Below, piece after piece: positions 20,401 to 32,032 of a DNA stretch of 64,000 nt. Each line of letters opens with the position of its first letter. The first letter of the stretch is position 1. Location: NCBI RefSeq assembly GCF_048569485.1, contig NC_134354.1:689600084-689664083 (forward strand). Reading direction: 5' to 3'. Origin of the DNA: Anomaloglossus baeobatrachus. Taxonomy: Eukaryota > Chordata > Amphibia > Anura > Aromobatidae. The position numbers and the translations under genes are program-made. The notes under the pieces are model-generated. The model was given only the letters and a program-made list of their open reading frames with translations. It had not been told where the DNA came from and did not search any database.

Positions 20401-23367
20401 AAATACTCGTCCTTTCTTGGCATCGCAAATAATTCGGAGTAAAAACCGTGACCTTGTTCCTGAAGAGGAACGGGGGTCACCACTCGTTGTGCCTTTAGAG
20501 TGCCCACCGCCTGCAGAAGAGCGTCGGCTCGGTCGGAAGGTGGAGAAGTTCTGAAGAATTGAGTTGGAGGACGAGAACTGAACTCTATCCTGTACCCGTG
20601 AGACAGAATGTCTCTCACCCAACGGTCTTTGACCTGAGACAGCTAAATATCGCCAAGGCGGGAGAGCCTGCTACCGACCGAGGATGCGGAGAGAGGAGGC
20701 CGCAAGTCATGAGGAAGCCTCTTGGAAGTAGGTTTTCAGGCTGTCTTTTTTGGGCGTGACTGAGCCCGCCAAGAAACTGAGCTCCTCTGATCCTTTTGAG
20801 TCCTCTTTGGACGAGGAGAAATGGGACCTGCCCGAGCCTTGAAAAAACCGAAAACCCCGACTGTCCCTTGGCATGTGGGGTTTGTTTTGTCTGGGCTGAG
20901 GTAAGGAAGAATCCTTACTCTTGAACTGTTTAATGATTACATCTCACGCACACTAAACAGTCGGTCAGCAGAACAAGGCAAACTGGTTACGCCCTTTTTT
21001 GGAAGCAGAATCTGCCTTCCATTCAGTTAACACCCAGGCCGTGCGTAAAACCACGGAGTGAGTGGACGCCACTGCCGTACGGGTCGTAGAGTCCAGGACA
21101 GCATTAATCGCCTAAGACGCAAATGCAGACATTTGAGCGGTTAAGGATGACACTTGCGGAACAGATGTACGTGTGACCGTGTCCATCTGTGTAAGACAAG
21201 CTGAAGTAGCTTGGGGTGCCTCTACGGCTGCTGGAGCTAACAGCGCGCCGATAGCCTCATAGATGGATTTCGACCAGAGATCCCTCTGTCAGTCAGTGGC
21301 ATCTTTAAGTGCAGCCCCATCTTCCACTGCAACTATGGATCTAGCTGCAAGCTGGAGATTGGAGGATGCCCCTTGGGACACTGGGTCCAGCCATTGCCCA
21401 CGTCAGGGGGTAGGGATAACGTGTATCCTCAGCCGTTTGGGGAAGCGCTTAACTGGATAAGCGTGGTGTTCCTGGACTGCCTGTGTAAAGTCAGGGTGGT
21501 CAAGGAAAGTATTTAATTTACGCTTGGGATACGTGAATGGAATTTCTCCTGCTATGAAGCTGACTCTTCCACTGGAGGAGCTGGGGGAGAAATAACTAAC
21601 ATTCTATTGATGGACGCTATTAGATTATTGACTATGGCATCACCATCAGGTGTATCCAGATTGAGAGCGGTCTCAGGATTAGATCTTGAGCAGCTATCTC
21701 CGCCACATCACACAGAGAGTCCGCTTGCTGGGACCCTGACTAGTGTGATGAAGTCGATGGCCGCTCATAGTGAGCCTCTCAGACTATCTGGGACTGTCGT
21801 CCGTGTCAGAGCCGTCACTCTGGGAAGCACATGACCCCTCGGAGCTCAAAGTTGTTCCCACTGAGGGGGACCATGGATAATGTGAACAGTGGCCATGGAT
21901 TTGAGAGACTTGTCTGGACTGCAAGGCTTCTAGTCTCATAGCCATAGTCTCAGAAAATCTGTCAGTAAATACTGCAGGCACCGTCCCCATGTCCTGGATG
22001 GTTAGCAGAGACCCCGTAGTATACAATGGGGGTCTATGTACACTGCCGGCCATATAGCCATACATGCTGTACCGGCTGCATAGAAAACATGTGCTTCTGC
22101 ACCTCTGTTTTACACAGACAATATGCTGTTATGTCCTCCGCACAATCAAGGAGGGTATATACAAAAATGCAGCTAAACAGTGCAATGCATAGTGAATAAG
22201 CATATATGTATATGTGCACTTCAGCACTAGTGGAGTCAGCCCCACAGGTGCTGGTTAACGCCTGGTCACAGCGGTTGTGTGACTATCCGAATCCCTGCCA
22301 GGGATTCCTAACTTGTCTCTTCTGTCGCTACAGAAAACACTGACAAGAATGGCTGCCGGCGTCCTGTGCAGAGGAAGAAGCCGTGGGCGTGCCTGAGAAA
22401 GTGCGGGAATCCGGCTTCACAGTGTACACAGTGAGAGGGGTGGAGTATGCAAAGCATACTCCAGCTCTCAGCGCTGCCGGATTCACCGTGCATCCAGTGA
22501 GAGGGGTGGAGTATGCAAAGCATACTCCAGCTCTCAGCGCTGCCGTGCTGTGCAGCGTCACGCCCCTGCCCTGACTGGCAGGTCTGTGGGCGGAAACGAA
22601 GTGAGACTAGGCCGCGCAAGCCGGGGACTCGAGTGATAAGCGCGGCCGGCATATAAGCCTTGGTCGGCGCGGAAGTCCCCGGCGCACCACAAGTCCCAGC
22701 CGCGCCCGAAATAAAAATGGCAACGGCGGTTAGCGCGGTAGTCCCCTAATACACTAACACACCCAGCAAGCTGTAGTGTGCGATGGCACTAGTGCGGGCA
22801 GCGCCGCCGTCCCTGGCGCACTAACACACCCAGCAATGCTGCCGTGTGTCTGCGCGGTCCCCACAGGGACACAGAGTACCTTAACGTAGCAGGGCCATGT
22901 CCCTGAGGATACTCCGCTCCATGTCCAGCAGATTCCCAGGAGCTGTGGATGGAGCCCGGCCTCAGTGCCTGGAGACCGATAAGATCCCACTTCACCCAGA
23001 GCCCTAAGGGGATGGGGAAGGAAAACAGCATGTGGGCTCCAGCCTCTGTACCCGCAATGGATACCTCAACCTTAAACACCCGACAAGAGTGGGGTGAGAA
23101 GGGAGCATGCTGGGGGCCCTTTAGTATGGGCCCTCTTTTCTTCCATCCGATATAGTCAGCAGCTGCTGCTGACTAAACAGTGGAGCTATGCGTGGATGTC
23201 TGACCTCCTTCGCACAAAGCACAAAACTGGTGAGCCAGTGATCCCACTGGGGGTGTATAGCCAGAAGGGGAGGGGCCTTACACTTTTGAGTGTAATACTT
23301 TGTGTGGCCTCCGGAGGCAGTAGCTATACACCCAATTGTCTGGGTCTCCCAATGGAGCGACAAAGAA
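17420..23367 (-). mobile_element. DIRS-B: coding-dead DIRS nested in the Gypsy LTR
   Basis: 5.95 kb, same family group as DIRS-A but a distinct subfamily. The 3' end with terminal repeat and ICR is at 17420-17835, and the 5' terminal repeat ends at 23367. Remnants in order are recombinase (about 17930-18890), methyltransferase/RNase H/RT (about 18900-20640) and gag (about 20690-22080). Coding sequence is broken in many places and some segments are missing. The junction is clean: the undisturbed LTR reads CCCATAAA-AAGGGTG, and the element sits at that hyphen without target duplication. Its two terminal repeats look identical over about 130 bp despite the decayed interior. Confidence 0.92.
22424..22560. 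repeat. Tandem duplication in DIRS-B leader
   Basis: A block of about 67 bp containing GGAGTATGCAAAGCATACTC (itself a palindrome) and CTCAGCGCTGCCG occurs twice in a row between the 5' terminal repeat and gag. DIRS-C has a single related block near 37010-37090. Confidence 0.8.
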
Positions 23368-23607
23368 AAGGGTGTGCCAGCATCGTCCGCATGCGGAGAC
23401 ACCATTTTTATGGTTGCCATATTTATCGGAAATATGGCTTGCGAGATATGAACCATTTTTTACTGGAGTCGTTCTGTCTGGATAGTTCCATAGCCTTATA
23501 ATGAGATACAACTCTTGTTACAGGGTGACGGCAGGGGGTCATCCTGCGTCCATTGTTCCCAAGTCATCTAATCTCCATATCAGAGGAGATGGCTGTTGGA
23601 GGTGTAA

Positions 23608-24451
23608 GGGGTGCTTCACACACAGCGAGCTCGCTGCCGAGATCGCTGCTGAGTCACGCTTTTTGTGACGCAGCAGTGACCTCATTAGCGATCTCGCTGT
23701 GTGTGACACTGAGCAGCGATCTGGCCCCTGCTGCGAGATCGCTGCTCGTTACACACAGCCCTGGTTCGTTTTCTTCAAAGCCGCTCTCCTGCTGTGACAC
23801 ACAGATCGCTGTGTGTGACAGCAAGAGAGCGACAAATGAAGCGAGCAGGGAGCAGGAGCCGGCGTCTGACAGCTGAGGTAAGCTGTATCCAAGATAAACA
23901 TCGGGTAACCAAGGTGGTTACCCGATATTTACCTTAGTTACCAGCCTCTGCAGCTCTCACGCTGCCTGTGCTGCCGGCTCCGGCTCTCTGCACATGTAGC
24001 TGCTGTACACATCGGGTTAATTAACACGATGTGTACAGCAGCTAGGAGAGCAAGGAGCCAGCACTAAGCAGTGTGCGCGGCTCCCTGCTCTCTGCACATG
24101 TAGCTGCATTACACATCGGGTTAATTAACCCGATGTGTACTGTAGCTAGGAGAGCAAGGAGCCAGCGCTCAGTGTGCGCGGCTCCCTGCTCACACTGGTA
24201 ACTAATGTAAACATCGGGTAACCATACCCGATGTTTACCTTAGTTACCAGTCTCCGCAGCTTCCAGACGGCGGCTCCGTGCAAGCGCAGCGTCGCTTGCA
24301 CGTCGCTGCTGGCTGGGGGCTGTTCACTGGTCGCTGGTGAGATCTGCCTGTTTGACAGCTCACCAGCGACCATGTAGCGATGCAGCAGCGATCCTGACCA
24401 GGTCAGATCGCTGGTCGGATCGCTGCTGCATCGCTAAGTGTGAAGGTACCC
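23608..24451. mobile_element. 844-bp Harbinger-like MITE in the Gypsy LTR
   Basis: Absent from the other LTR, so its limits are exact. Terminal inverted repeats are GGGTGCTTCACAC and, reversed from the right end, GGGTACCTTCACAC. TAA on the left and TTA on the right fit a TWA target site with one change. The interior has no coding capacity and is built from several self-complementary blocks around ACATCGGGTTAATTAACCCG and AACATCGGGTAACC motifs, separated by copies of GGAGAGCAAGGAGCCAGC-like sequence. Confidence 0.8.
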
Positions 24452-24633
24452 TTAGTGGAACACAGACCAGTTCCTTTGACACCTATCTGCTAAACAAACC
24501 GTTTATCCCTGTGGTAAATTTTCTGATTGAAGGAGTTGTGTGAAGGAAAGGGGGGGGGGTGACACCAGGAGAGGGCTTCCTGACATAACTTGAATATCAT
24601 GATTTATCGTCATATCTCCGGATTTACCTCACA

Positions 24634-24638
24634 GAGGG
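24634..24638. repeat. Gypsy target-site duplication, right copy (GAGGG)
   Basis: Identical to 9818-9822. Confidence 0.93.
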
Positions 24639-24981
24639 AGATTGTGGATGCATGAAAAGTAGCAGCACGCTGGGATTTTCTGCGAGAGCCATATCTCTCG
24701 CACCCATTCAAGTTAATGGGTGCGAGAGATACATCGGACTGCACTCGGATGTTATCCCAGTGCAGTGTGATATACGCACAGGCTGACAATGGAAGAGATG
24801 GGGGGGGGGGGGAATTAACCCCTCCCTCTCGTACCGGCACCCGCCCTGAGCTTCGCAGCTGTGACCCGATTGCAGGATCGGGTCACAGTTGCATGACACT
24901 CGGCTCACGCTCGCAGCAGAGCCTGAGCCGGGGGTCATTAGCATATCGTATTGGATGCCATACGCTCGTGTGAGTCCAGCC
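24639..24981. mobile_element. Harbinger-like MITE, right part
   Basis: Continuation of 9736-9822 on the far side of the Gypsy element. It includes a self-complementary GGGTGCGAGAGAT / ATCTCTCGCACCC pair, a G-run, and the right terminal repeat, with TAA at 24982-24984. Confidence 0.7.
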
Positions 24982-24984
24982 TAA

Positions 24985-25205
24985 GGGCAATCATTAGATC
25001 CCGATGTTAAGAACATCTTAATCCAATGATGGTTTGCAAGGTTCTAATAGAACAAGGCTGAAACCTGTACCTAGAGGATGCTAGGTTTGAGGCCCTTTTC
25101 TAGTCCATTCTGGAGAAAGTCCAGGATCTGAGTCACATTGGGGTTGACCGGATCCAGAGGGTTGGACTTACACCAGGAAATTAATGTCTTCCATATCTCA
25201 TTAGG
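24985..25205 (-). mobile_element. Old DIRS recombinase fragment, right part
   Basis: Minus-strand translation gives IWKTLISWCKSNPLDP and FLQNGLEKGLKPSIL, the N-terminal core-binding part of a DIRS tyrosine recombinase (compare FLSFLQSGLENGLSLGSLKG in DIRS-E). It continues into 9573-9732. From 25206 to 25715 I see no gene, only simple repeats including a G-run near 25340. Confidence 0.65.
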
Positions 25206-25759
25206 AACAGGAAAACCACTGTCCGGAGGCACCATTTAACCCCTTTATGTTTCCTGTCCCTAATAGGATGGAGAGTGTGCTTGTGGAGGGTGACTGGAGA
25301 AAGAAAAAGAAGAGGGCAACCATAAAAAGGAAATACTGGGGGGGGGGGGGGGGGACTGCTTAGCAGGATATGAAAAGAAAGAAGAAATAATTGCACTGCT
25401 TCTGTAACAGTAGGGGCATGTGCAGTGCTAGTGAGGGTATGTGAGTTTTTCCTAAGCAAAGTTTGCTTCATGAAAACGCTGGATGACTTTTTCCTAAGTT
25501 CAGTTGTTTCTTAGCGGCAGCTCCGTCACTACTGTCTTTTTCCTTTACTTGTCACTATAGTGGTGAGGAAAGAACATGCGGCTTCTTATAACCTCATAGT
25601 TTCCAAACACTGAAGTGCTTAAAAGTAGCAAAAAGACTGAACACATGCACCATGTTCGTTATTTTTGTGTACTTTTTTCCAACTGGAATCCGCCTGAAAA
25701 AGACATCATGTACACCAGGGGTCTCAAACACGCAGCCCCTCAGGCTGCTTCGTGCGGCC

Positions 25760-25940
25760 CCCAGGCCCGTGCCCCTGTTCACAATCGCGGCAGGGGCCGC
25801 AGCCAGTGTCGGCGCTTTATGTCAGATGAATGTTTTGCTCTGGCGACAGCAACACAATCATCTGACATAAATCACTGACAGTGGTTGCGACCCCTGCCGC
25901 TATTGTGAACAGGGGCACGGGCCTGGGGGCCGCCCGAAGC
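25760..25940. repeat. Foldback inside the hAT element
   Basis: GCCCCCAGGCCCGTGCCCCT followed by GTTCACAAT is mirrored by ATTGTGAACAGGGGCACGGG and CCTGGGGGC, with a second inner pair ATGTCAGATGA / TCATCTGACAT. The arms of about 50 bp flank a loop of about 60 bp. Confidence 0.75.
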
Positions 25941-26509
25941 AGAAATGAGGCAGCCGAGGGAACGCGGGACAGGTGAGACAAATGGTGTGTGTGATGGCAA
26001 ATTAACCCCTTAGCGACCTATGACGTACTGGGTACATTATGGCTCCCTGGTACTTAAGGACCCATGACATACCCAGTACGTCATGGCGAAATCGCAGCTT
26101 CGGAGCCCCGCTGGCTGCGATCGCTTTGCAAATACCTTAGATTCGGGGAGGAGGGGACCTCAGGAGAGGTGGTGTCTCCTCCCCAGACCTACGGAGGCTG
26201 TGATTGGCTGAGCGGCGTTCGTCAGCCAATCACAGCCACTAATGTTTTAGCCATTGAAAATGGTTGAAACATTGAAATCCAGCCATGGTCAGTGCAGCTA
26301 TAGTCCTGATCATTGGCTGGAGCTGGGTGACCTCTTTCACCCGCCCCCAGCTCTGATTGGACAGATCGGTCACAAGGCCGGTCTCTCTAATTACTGTGGA
26401 TCTGGGGCCGGAGACCACTCCCCTCAGCTTCACTCCGGAGTCTGTGGAAGGTGAGGGGAGCGATCGGTGAGTTCTAGCCACTGCCCCCCCCTTCATCCCC
26501 CCAATTACT

Positions 26510-27190
26510 ACAGGATGGGGACAAAGTGCACACATTACTATGGGATGGGGATAAGGCTGGGGACAGTACTATAGGATTAAGACATTATTACTATAGGATG
26601 AGGACATTCTTACTATAGAATGGAGACAAGGCTGAGGACATTACTATAGGATGGGACTAGGATGGGCACATTATTATAGGATGGGGACTAGGATGGCGAC
26701 ATTACTACAGGATAGGGACATTACTACAAGGGGACAAGGATGGGATACCGTACTATAGAATAGGGATAAGGCTGGGGACATTACTATAGGATAGGGACAA
26801 GGTTGGCACATTACTATAGAATGGGGACATTGCTACAAGGGGACAAGGATGGGAAACATTACTATAAGATGGGGACAAGGATGGACACATTACTACTGTA
26901 TAGATTGGGGACAAGGATGGACACATTACTACTGTATAGATTGGTGACATTACTATAGGATGGGGTCAAGGATGAACACAGTACAGGATGGGCACATTAG
27001 GATAAGATGGGGACAAGGCTGGGGACATTACTATAGGATGGGGTACATTTCTACAAGGGGACAAGGATTTGGAACATTACTTTAGTATAGGGACAAGGAT
27101 GAGCACATTACTGTGGGATGGGGACTAGGATGGGGCACAATGCAACAAGGGGACAAGGATGGGCACGTTACAAGATGGGGAACATTACTA
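26510..27190. repeat. Degenerate minisatellite of GGGGACAAGGATGG-type units
   Basis: Many imperfect units of 25-45 bp built from GATGGGGACAAGGATGG and CACATTACTATAG motifs. Spacing is irregular and units are diverged. It lies wholly within the hAT element. Confidence 0.85.
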
Positions 27191-27698
27191 AAAGATGTTG
27201 GTCAAAATTTCTATATAGTGCTAATTGTAAGACTATTAGTTACAAGAAAGGAATAAAATGTAAAAAGAAAAAAAATAAAAAAAAAACACAATTTTTTTTA
27301 TATTTAAAGAATGTGCACATTTGCTTTAATAAACAAGTGAAAATGTTCAAAATCAGTGATCCCAAGGTGTGTGTAAAAAAAAAAAAATTATATTATATAT
27401 GGTACCAAGAAAAATGTCACTTTGTCCTGCAAAGAATGCGGCCCCCCCAAATTATTTTTTCCTCTGTGCGGCCCAAACACCCAGCCGAGTTTGAGACCCC
27501 TGATGTATACATTACCTAAGCCTGCTACATATTGCAACCCAGCCTTAGTGATTTTAATACTATAGCTGATCTTTTAACATCTATGGTAACAGGTCATAAA
27601 TGTTTAAATGGCTTAACTTTTTCACACTTAAGTAGAAATACAATGAGAGATAACTAAAGGGCACAAAACACCAGATGTGATAGAGCTCTTAAAGAGAC

Positions 27699-27704
27699 TT
27701 TATT
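27699..27704 (-). terminator. SP1: Candidate SP1 polyadenylation signal (AATAAA)
   Basis: The minus strand reads TTTTTAATAAAGTC. It is the farthest of several AATAAA hexamers downstream of the SP1 stop (others near 30090 and 29766). A 3' UTR of about 4.3 kb would be of the same order as the long 3' UTR known for mammalian SP1. Use of this site is inference. Confidence 0.4.
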
Positions 27705-28524
27705 AAAAACAAAAATTAATTAAGTTTACAAATGAGTTATAAACTACAGTAATTGTCACCTTTGTACAAAATGGTTTTAAAATGCTTCCCATATTACACC
27801 AGGATTGAGAAAAAAAAAAATTAGAACATTACAAAGTTTAGCTTTTACTTATTGCCAGGGTTAGAGTTTTAGGCACAGTTTATACATTCCCAGAGGTTTT
27901 AGAAACGTTAATGGCTTGAAGAATACTGCGCAAGAATGAAAGTAAGCAGCAGAATAGATTTGATAAATTTAGCATAGTACAAATACAAAACTGACAGAAG
28001 AAATCAACACTATGTACATTTACTGTCATCCGCTCATCAGACTGGAGTCCAGGACTCACCAACACTTGTAGCAGAATTGTACCCATACATCCTATAATTG
28101 GGCTCGATCATATTGAGTGATGACCCTCAACTTACAAAGGACCAATTTAAACTACAGTACATAAAACGTCACATAATTCTGAAGCCCTGGCAGCCAGATA
28201 CTCTGAACAAGGAATGCTTTGCTCTTCATCATTGACACTTATGTGGAAGCCCAGTTATGTGCTCAGATCCATTTCATTTTTAGGCAGCAGAACCTACAGA
28301 TCACTGAACAGACAAGATGTAGCCCTCTATTCTCTGACCTCTCTAAGCTCAGCTTCTGGACAGTTTTCGGAGAACCACAATTACCATTAGGGCTCTTTGC
28401 AAGAACGTTTTCTTGTTTCCGAGCTTCTTTAACATTAGGACCTGTTTACGCTGACTAATGGTAGCCTTAAAACAACCGCCGATATGCTGTCAATAGCCTG
28501 TAGAGACAGGCCTCTCACGTCCCA

Positions 28525-28563
28525 TGAGCACAGAACGATCGATAATATATCGTTCTGTGCTCA
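28525..28563. repeat. 15-bp perfect hairpin in the probable SP1 3' UTR
   Basis: TGAGCACAGAACGAT (28525-28539) is followed after nine bases by its exact reverse complement (28549-28563). Confidence 0.85.
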
Positions 28564-29193
28564 GACTCCTCATTGTTCTCAGCATACTTAAAATAGGTTG
28601 AAATGCAGTCTTATTCTTTCCAGTAATATCTACCATCGGTGAAGATGGCTGAATAGGAGTATGACTATATTAAGACGCTATCCAGCCCTCCTATAACTTA
28701 CAGCTCACTAGGATACCTCAACCTCACTACTTTTCTTTTGGAGGAACCAACTATGGGTCAGTAACAGCCCCTATCACCTACAGGTCCTAACATGTTATCC
28801 TGTCCTCCCCTCCAAGGGCTCAGATCACAGTTCAGTCACACTCATATGAAAGGAGCCAAAATGCAAAAAAAAAACAGAAGAGGCGACGAACAGAAGGGTT
28901 GTTTTCCTAATCTTCTACTTTAAGAAATCTGTTAATAAATGTCTTTGTTCACGTTTACTGACAAAATTATCCCATCTGAGAGCAGCATCATGTAAGGGTA
29001 GAGACCCCAATTCTATTAATTTATCACTTACTGGGCTACTTGCTGCAGTTTTGATATTTACTGTATTCTCGACTGCAGACCTAGCAGTGCGATAAATGCC
29101 ATGTATAACGCCGCCGCCACCACCACCACCAATTAGTAGCTTTCTGCCTATGCACAGCACACACCAAAAGCTGCCAATCAGTGGTGGGATGAG

Positions 29194-29371
29194 GCTGGTT
29201 TCACATATCCAGCATTTTGCCACTTTGCCGGATCAGTCACACTCCAGTACAGTGCAATACAGTACAATGGCATCGCAACAAGCTCTGGTCACATGCCGTC
29301 ACATTGTACTGTACTGAAGTATGACGGATCCGGCAAAGCAGCGAAATGTCGGATGTGTGAAACCGGCCTTC
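29194..29371. mobile_element. Small palindromic MITE
   Basis: The left end GGCTGGTTTCACATATCC is mirrored by GGATGTGTGAAACCGGCC at the right. Inner pairs include TTTGCCGGATC / GATCCGGCAAA and AGTACAGTGCAATACAG / GTACTGTACT. About 178 bp with no coding capacity; target duplication not resolved. Confidence 0.7.
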
Positions 29372-32032
29372 TATAGAGCTCAGACATGGCAGCAGGTTTA
29401 CAAATTATCCAATGATATTATCCTGCTGATGAAACTGCATCAGCCCAGTATGTGACATCAGTGGAATCAGGGTCTCTGTCTCTACTTTTGGCTGTTCCAA
29501 GATTATGTGGCAAAAACCTGATGACAGATTCAATTTAAAGGGGTTGTCCTACAATTAACTTATCACCTATCCACAGAAAAGGAAGTGTCTTGACTGCTGG
29601 GACTTAAACTGTTCAATAAGGGTACACAGGACCCCCATTCTCATGAAGCAGCAGTCACATTGTGGATTGTCTGTCCATTCTCAGTCAATGGAACTAATAA
29701 TATAGTCAAGCGCGGTACTCCGCTGTAGATTTTATAGACAACGAATGGAGCAGTAATTCACATACATGATTGCAACTTTATTCAAATTGGTACATAGGAT
29801 CGCTTTCCCATAGCAATCAGGCACTTACCTTTTCTCAAGGTTAACCATTAATGATATACTAAAGATACGACTAGAAGATGAGCAGTTTGTTTGGCTGCCA
29901 TTACATTTGTATAAAACAGATCACAGATTTATATGAGCCAAGTGAGAAAATAAATAGGGTGCTGGGTGAAATTTCAGAAAATAGAATAAAACTTTCTGGA
30001 GATCCATATGGAAGGTTATGGGTTTTCTGGACTCCCATCTAATTGCAGGGCAAAGTGATAAACCTGGAGCCTCTGACAGATATAGAAAGCAATTTATTTA
30101 CAAGAAATAGTTATATGGAGGTCACAAGTCATAGGATTAAAATAAAAACAGATATTGATGCCAAGAATCAGGTACAATGTGCAAGACACGACTTTACTGA
30201 AGTGGGAGGGGGCATTTTACTCAAGACTTTAAAAAAAAAGTGTGATGTACAATAAGTGACAACGGCTGACAATTATGCATAGCTTGTAAATGATCCAACT
30301 TGTCCCCTTATATAATAATCATTCATGGTCTAGCCACGTAATGATAAGATTAAGGCACGGTCATTGAAAAAACAAGAACACACAACATCTCCCACAAGCG
30401 CATCCATCCTTATGTCTCATATTAAAGCCGACCTCCACGACGGACTGATTCGTATCATACACCATGGCCTCGAGAGATCCGCAAACATCTACCTTACACA
30501 TATCTAAGGGAGGAAATACCCCGGGATGGGGTAAAGCACTGTATAAAAATACTTGTGTTTGCATGTAAGCTGTGTGTGTAATTTCATATAAAAATTATGT
30601 AGGTGGACGCCGCTAAACAAATTATTTCCAAATTAGTAAAATATAAAATAAAATTATGTACACAAATCAATTTCTTTAACAAACAAAATATAAAAATGAT
30701 ATAAATTTCCTCTACTCCGCCAACGTTTTGCAAAGGTTCCAGAACATGAGCAAACGAGACGTAGACACATGCAGACCGGGTACTATCATTGCGCCATTAT
30801 AAAACATTCAAGGTCAAGATTTCTCTACATATTCAAAGATATTGCATCCAATTCAGTGATGGCGACAAGGACTGTTCTGTGATCCCCCAGTCAGAGCAAA
30901 CGGTAAAATAAAAAACCCACTAAAAGTTACATAGTGCAGCACCACCTTTAAAAGAAAGTGAATGGGCCAATGTGTTCATTATTCCGGTGTGCGACTCTCC
31001 AGAGGATTTCTATTGCTTCTTGCCAGGACCATGCAAGTGCCAAGAAATCCTAAAATATCAGTTTAGACTCTGTATTTCTATGCGCCATGTATACATTTAC
31101 TAGATGTTTCATATTTTCATGCAACACGCCAGAGCCATAGAGCAACGGATAGCTCGTACATGACGCAGACAGACTTCATTAGACAGAGTGCTTGTGACCA
31201 CCATATAGCGGTACTATTTCTCCTGCACATTGGAAATATGACTTTGTGAAAAGAAAACGAGGGGGGGGGGGGGGGAATTGTACAGAATCCCAGTAAAAGA
31301 CTGAAATGTAATGTAGATGACAATCTGCTTAGAAAAGAATATCTAACAAGATAAGGCTATGCAAAGCGACCAGAGTAAGTTTTGGTCTAAGCACTTGTTA
31401 TAACATTACATTTTTTTTGGCATTTTTTCTTCTTAAATTCCATATTTCAATATCCTCTATATATATGTGTCTTGTTAAAAATGTATTGCTTTGACAATAA
31501 TTATAAAGTTTTAACGTTTACAGGATGTACCTTAGTTTTCCTCTGTTTTTGAAAATATAAGAAAATAGAAATATTTTTATATATATATATTTATAATAAA
31601 AAAGGAAGATAGATAAGTCCTGGCAAAGCTCGTCACAGCCGTCACCTCGTCAGGGGCGAGCGCTGGTTCTCCTGTCAGGTGGTATTGAGCTCGGCCACAA
31701 TCAAGGTTTAATAGCTGGAAGTTTTACATTTATACAAATACATGGTTACTTTCCTTCCAAACAGGAAGCCCTGTAGATATCTAATATATTGTTAATTATT
31801 GAGAATGGAAAAGGGGAAAAAAAAACAAAACAAGAAACCTGCTACAGAGCACGGAGTCTCCCCAGGAGGGGGCTGGGAAGAGAAGTTGGCACAAACTTCC
31901 ATGTCACAACAGACACTTGACACTTTCCATGTATATGCGCTTGGACCCATCATTCTTTCATAGCCCAAAACTCCAATCCCCATCCAATACACATTCGCCC
32001 AATTATTTACAGTCCTGCCTGAACAAGGCCCC

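Larger units (their letters stand above)
9823..24633 (-). mobile_element. Gmr1-like Ty3/Gypsy LTR retrotransposon with nested insertions
   Basis: Transcribed leftward. The 3' LTR is 9823-11175, the internal region 11176-16482, and the 5' LTR 16483-24633, the last interrupted by DIRS-B and an 844-bp MITE. Without the guests the element is about 8.0 kb. LTRs start TG and end CA, and GAGGG flanks both sides. By eye the two LTRs differ at only two places over 1.35 kb (length of a G-run, one T/C), so the insertion is very recent. The coding frame looks whole. The domain order is gag, protease, integrase, RT, RNase H, so integrase precedes RT. This defines the Gmr1-like group of deuterostome Ty3/Gypsy elements, which share the order seen in Ty1/copia. 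Confidence 0.95.
25716..27502. mobile_element. hAT-type non-autonomous element, 1.79 kb
   Basis: Ends are CAGGGGTCTCAAAC on the left and GTTTGAGACCCCTG on the right, a perfect 14-bp inverted repeat typical of hAT elements. Flanking 8-bp sequences ATGTACAC (25708-25715) and ATGTATAC (27503-27510) match at 7 of 8 positions, the hAT target length. The interior has no transposase. It contains an inverted repeat (25760-25940), another repeat fragment beginning CCCCTTAGCGACC (about 26005-26110), and a degenerate minisatellite. Confidence 0.85.
27705..32032 (-). other. SP1: Probable SP1 3' untranslated region
   Basis: The sequence downstream of the SP1 stop is A/T-rich with no coding region on either strand and no intact large transposon. 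It includes a small palindromic MITE (29194-29371), a 15-bp hairpin (28525-28563), a repeat fragment at about 29534-29700 with a TTAAAGGGG end, a G-run near 31260 and an (AT)-rich patch near 31580. The distal limit is uncertain because several polyadenylation hexamers occur. Confidence 0.45.

Noticed and set aside
9823-24633. An envelope gene or other retrovirus-specific part in the Gypsy element
   Set aside because: RNase H is followed directly by the PPT and LTR; there is no room for a further frame downstream of pol.
27118-27519. A 133-codon plus-strand frame with lysine-rich sequence
   Set aside because: It runs from the minisatellite through poly-A stretches to the end of the hAT element; low complexity only.
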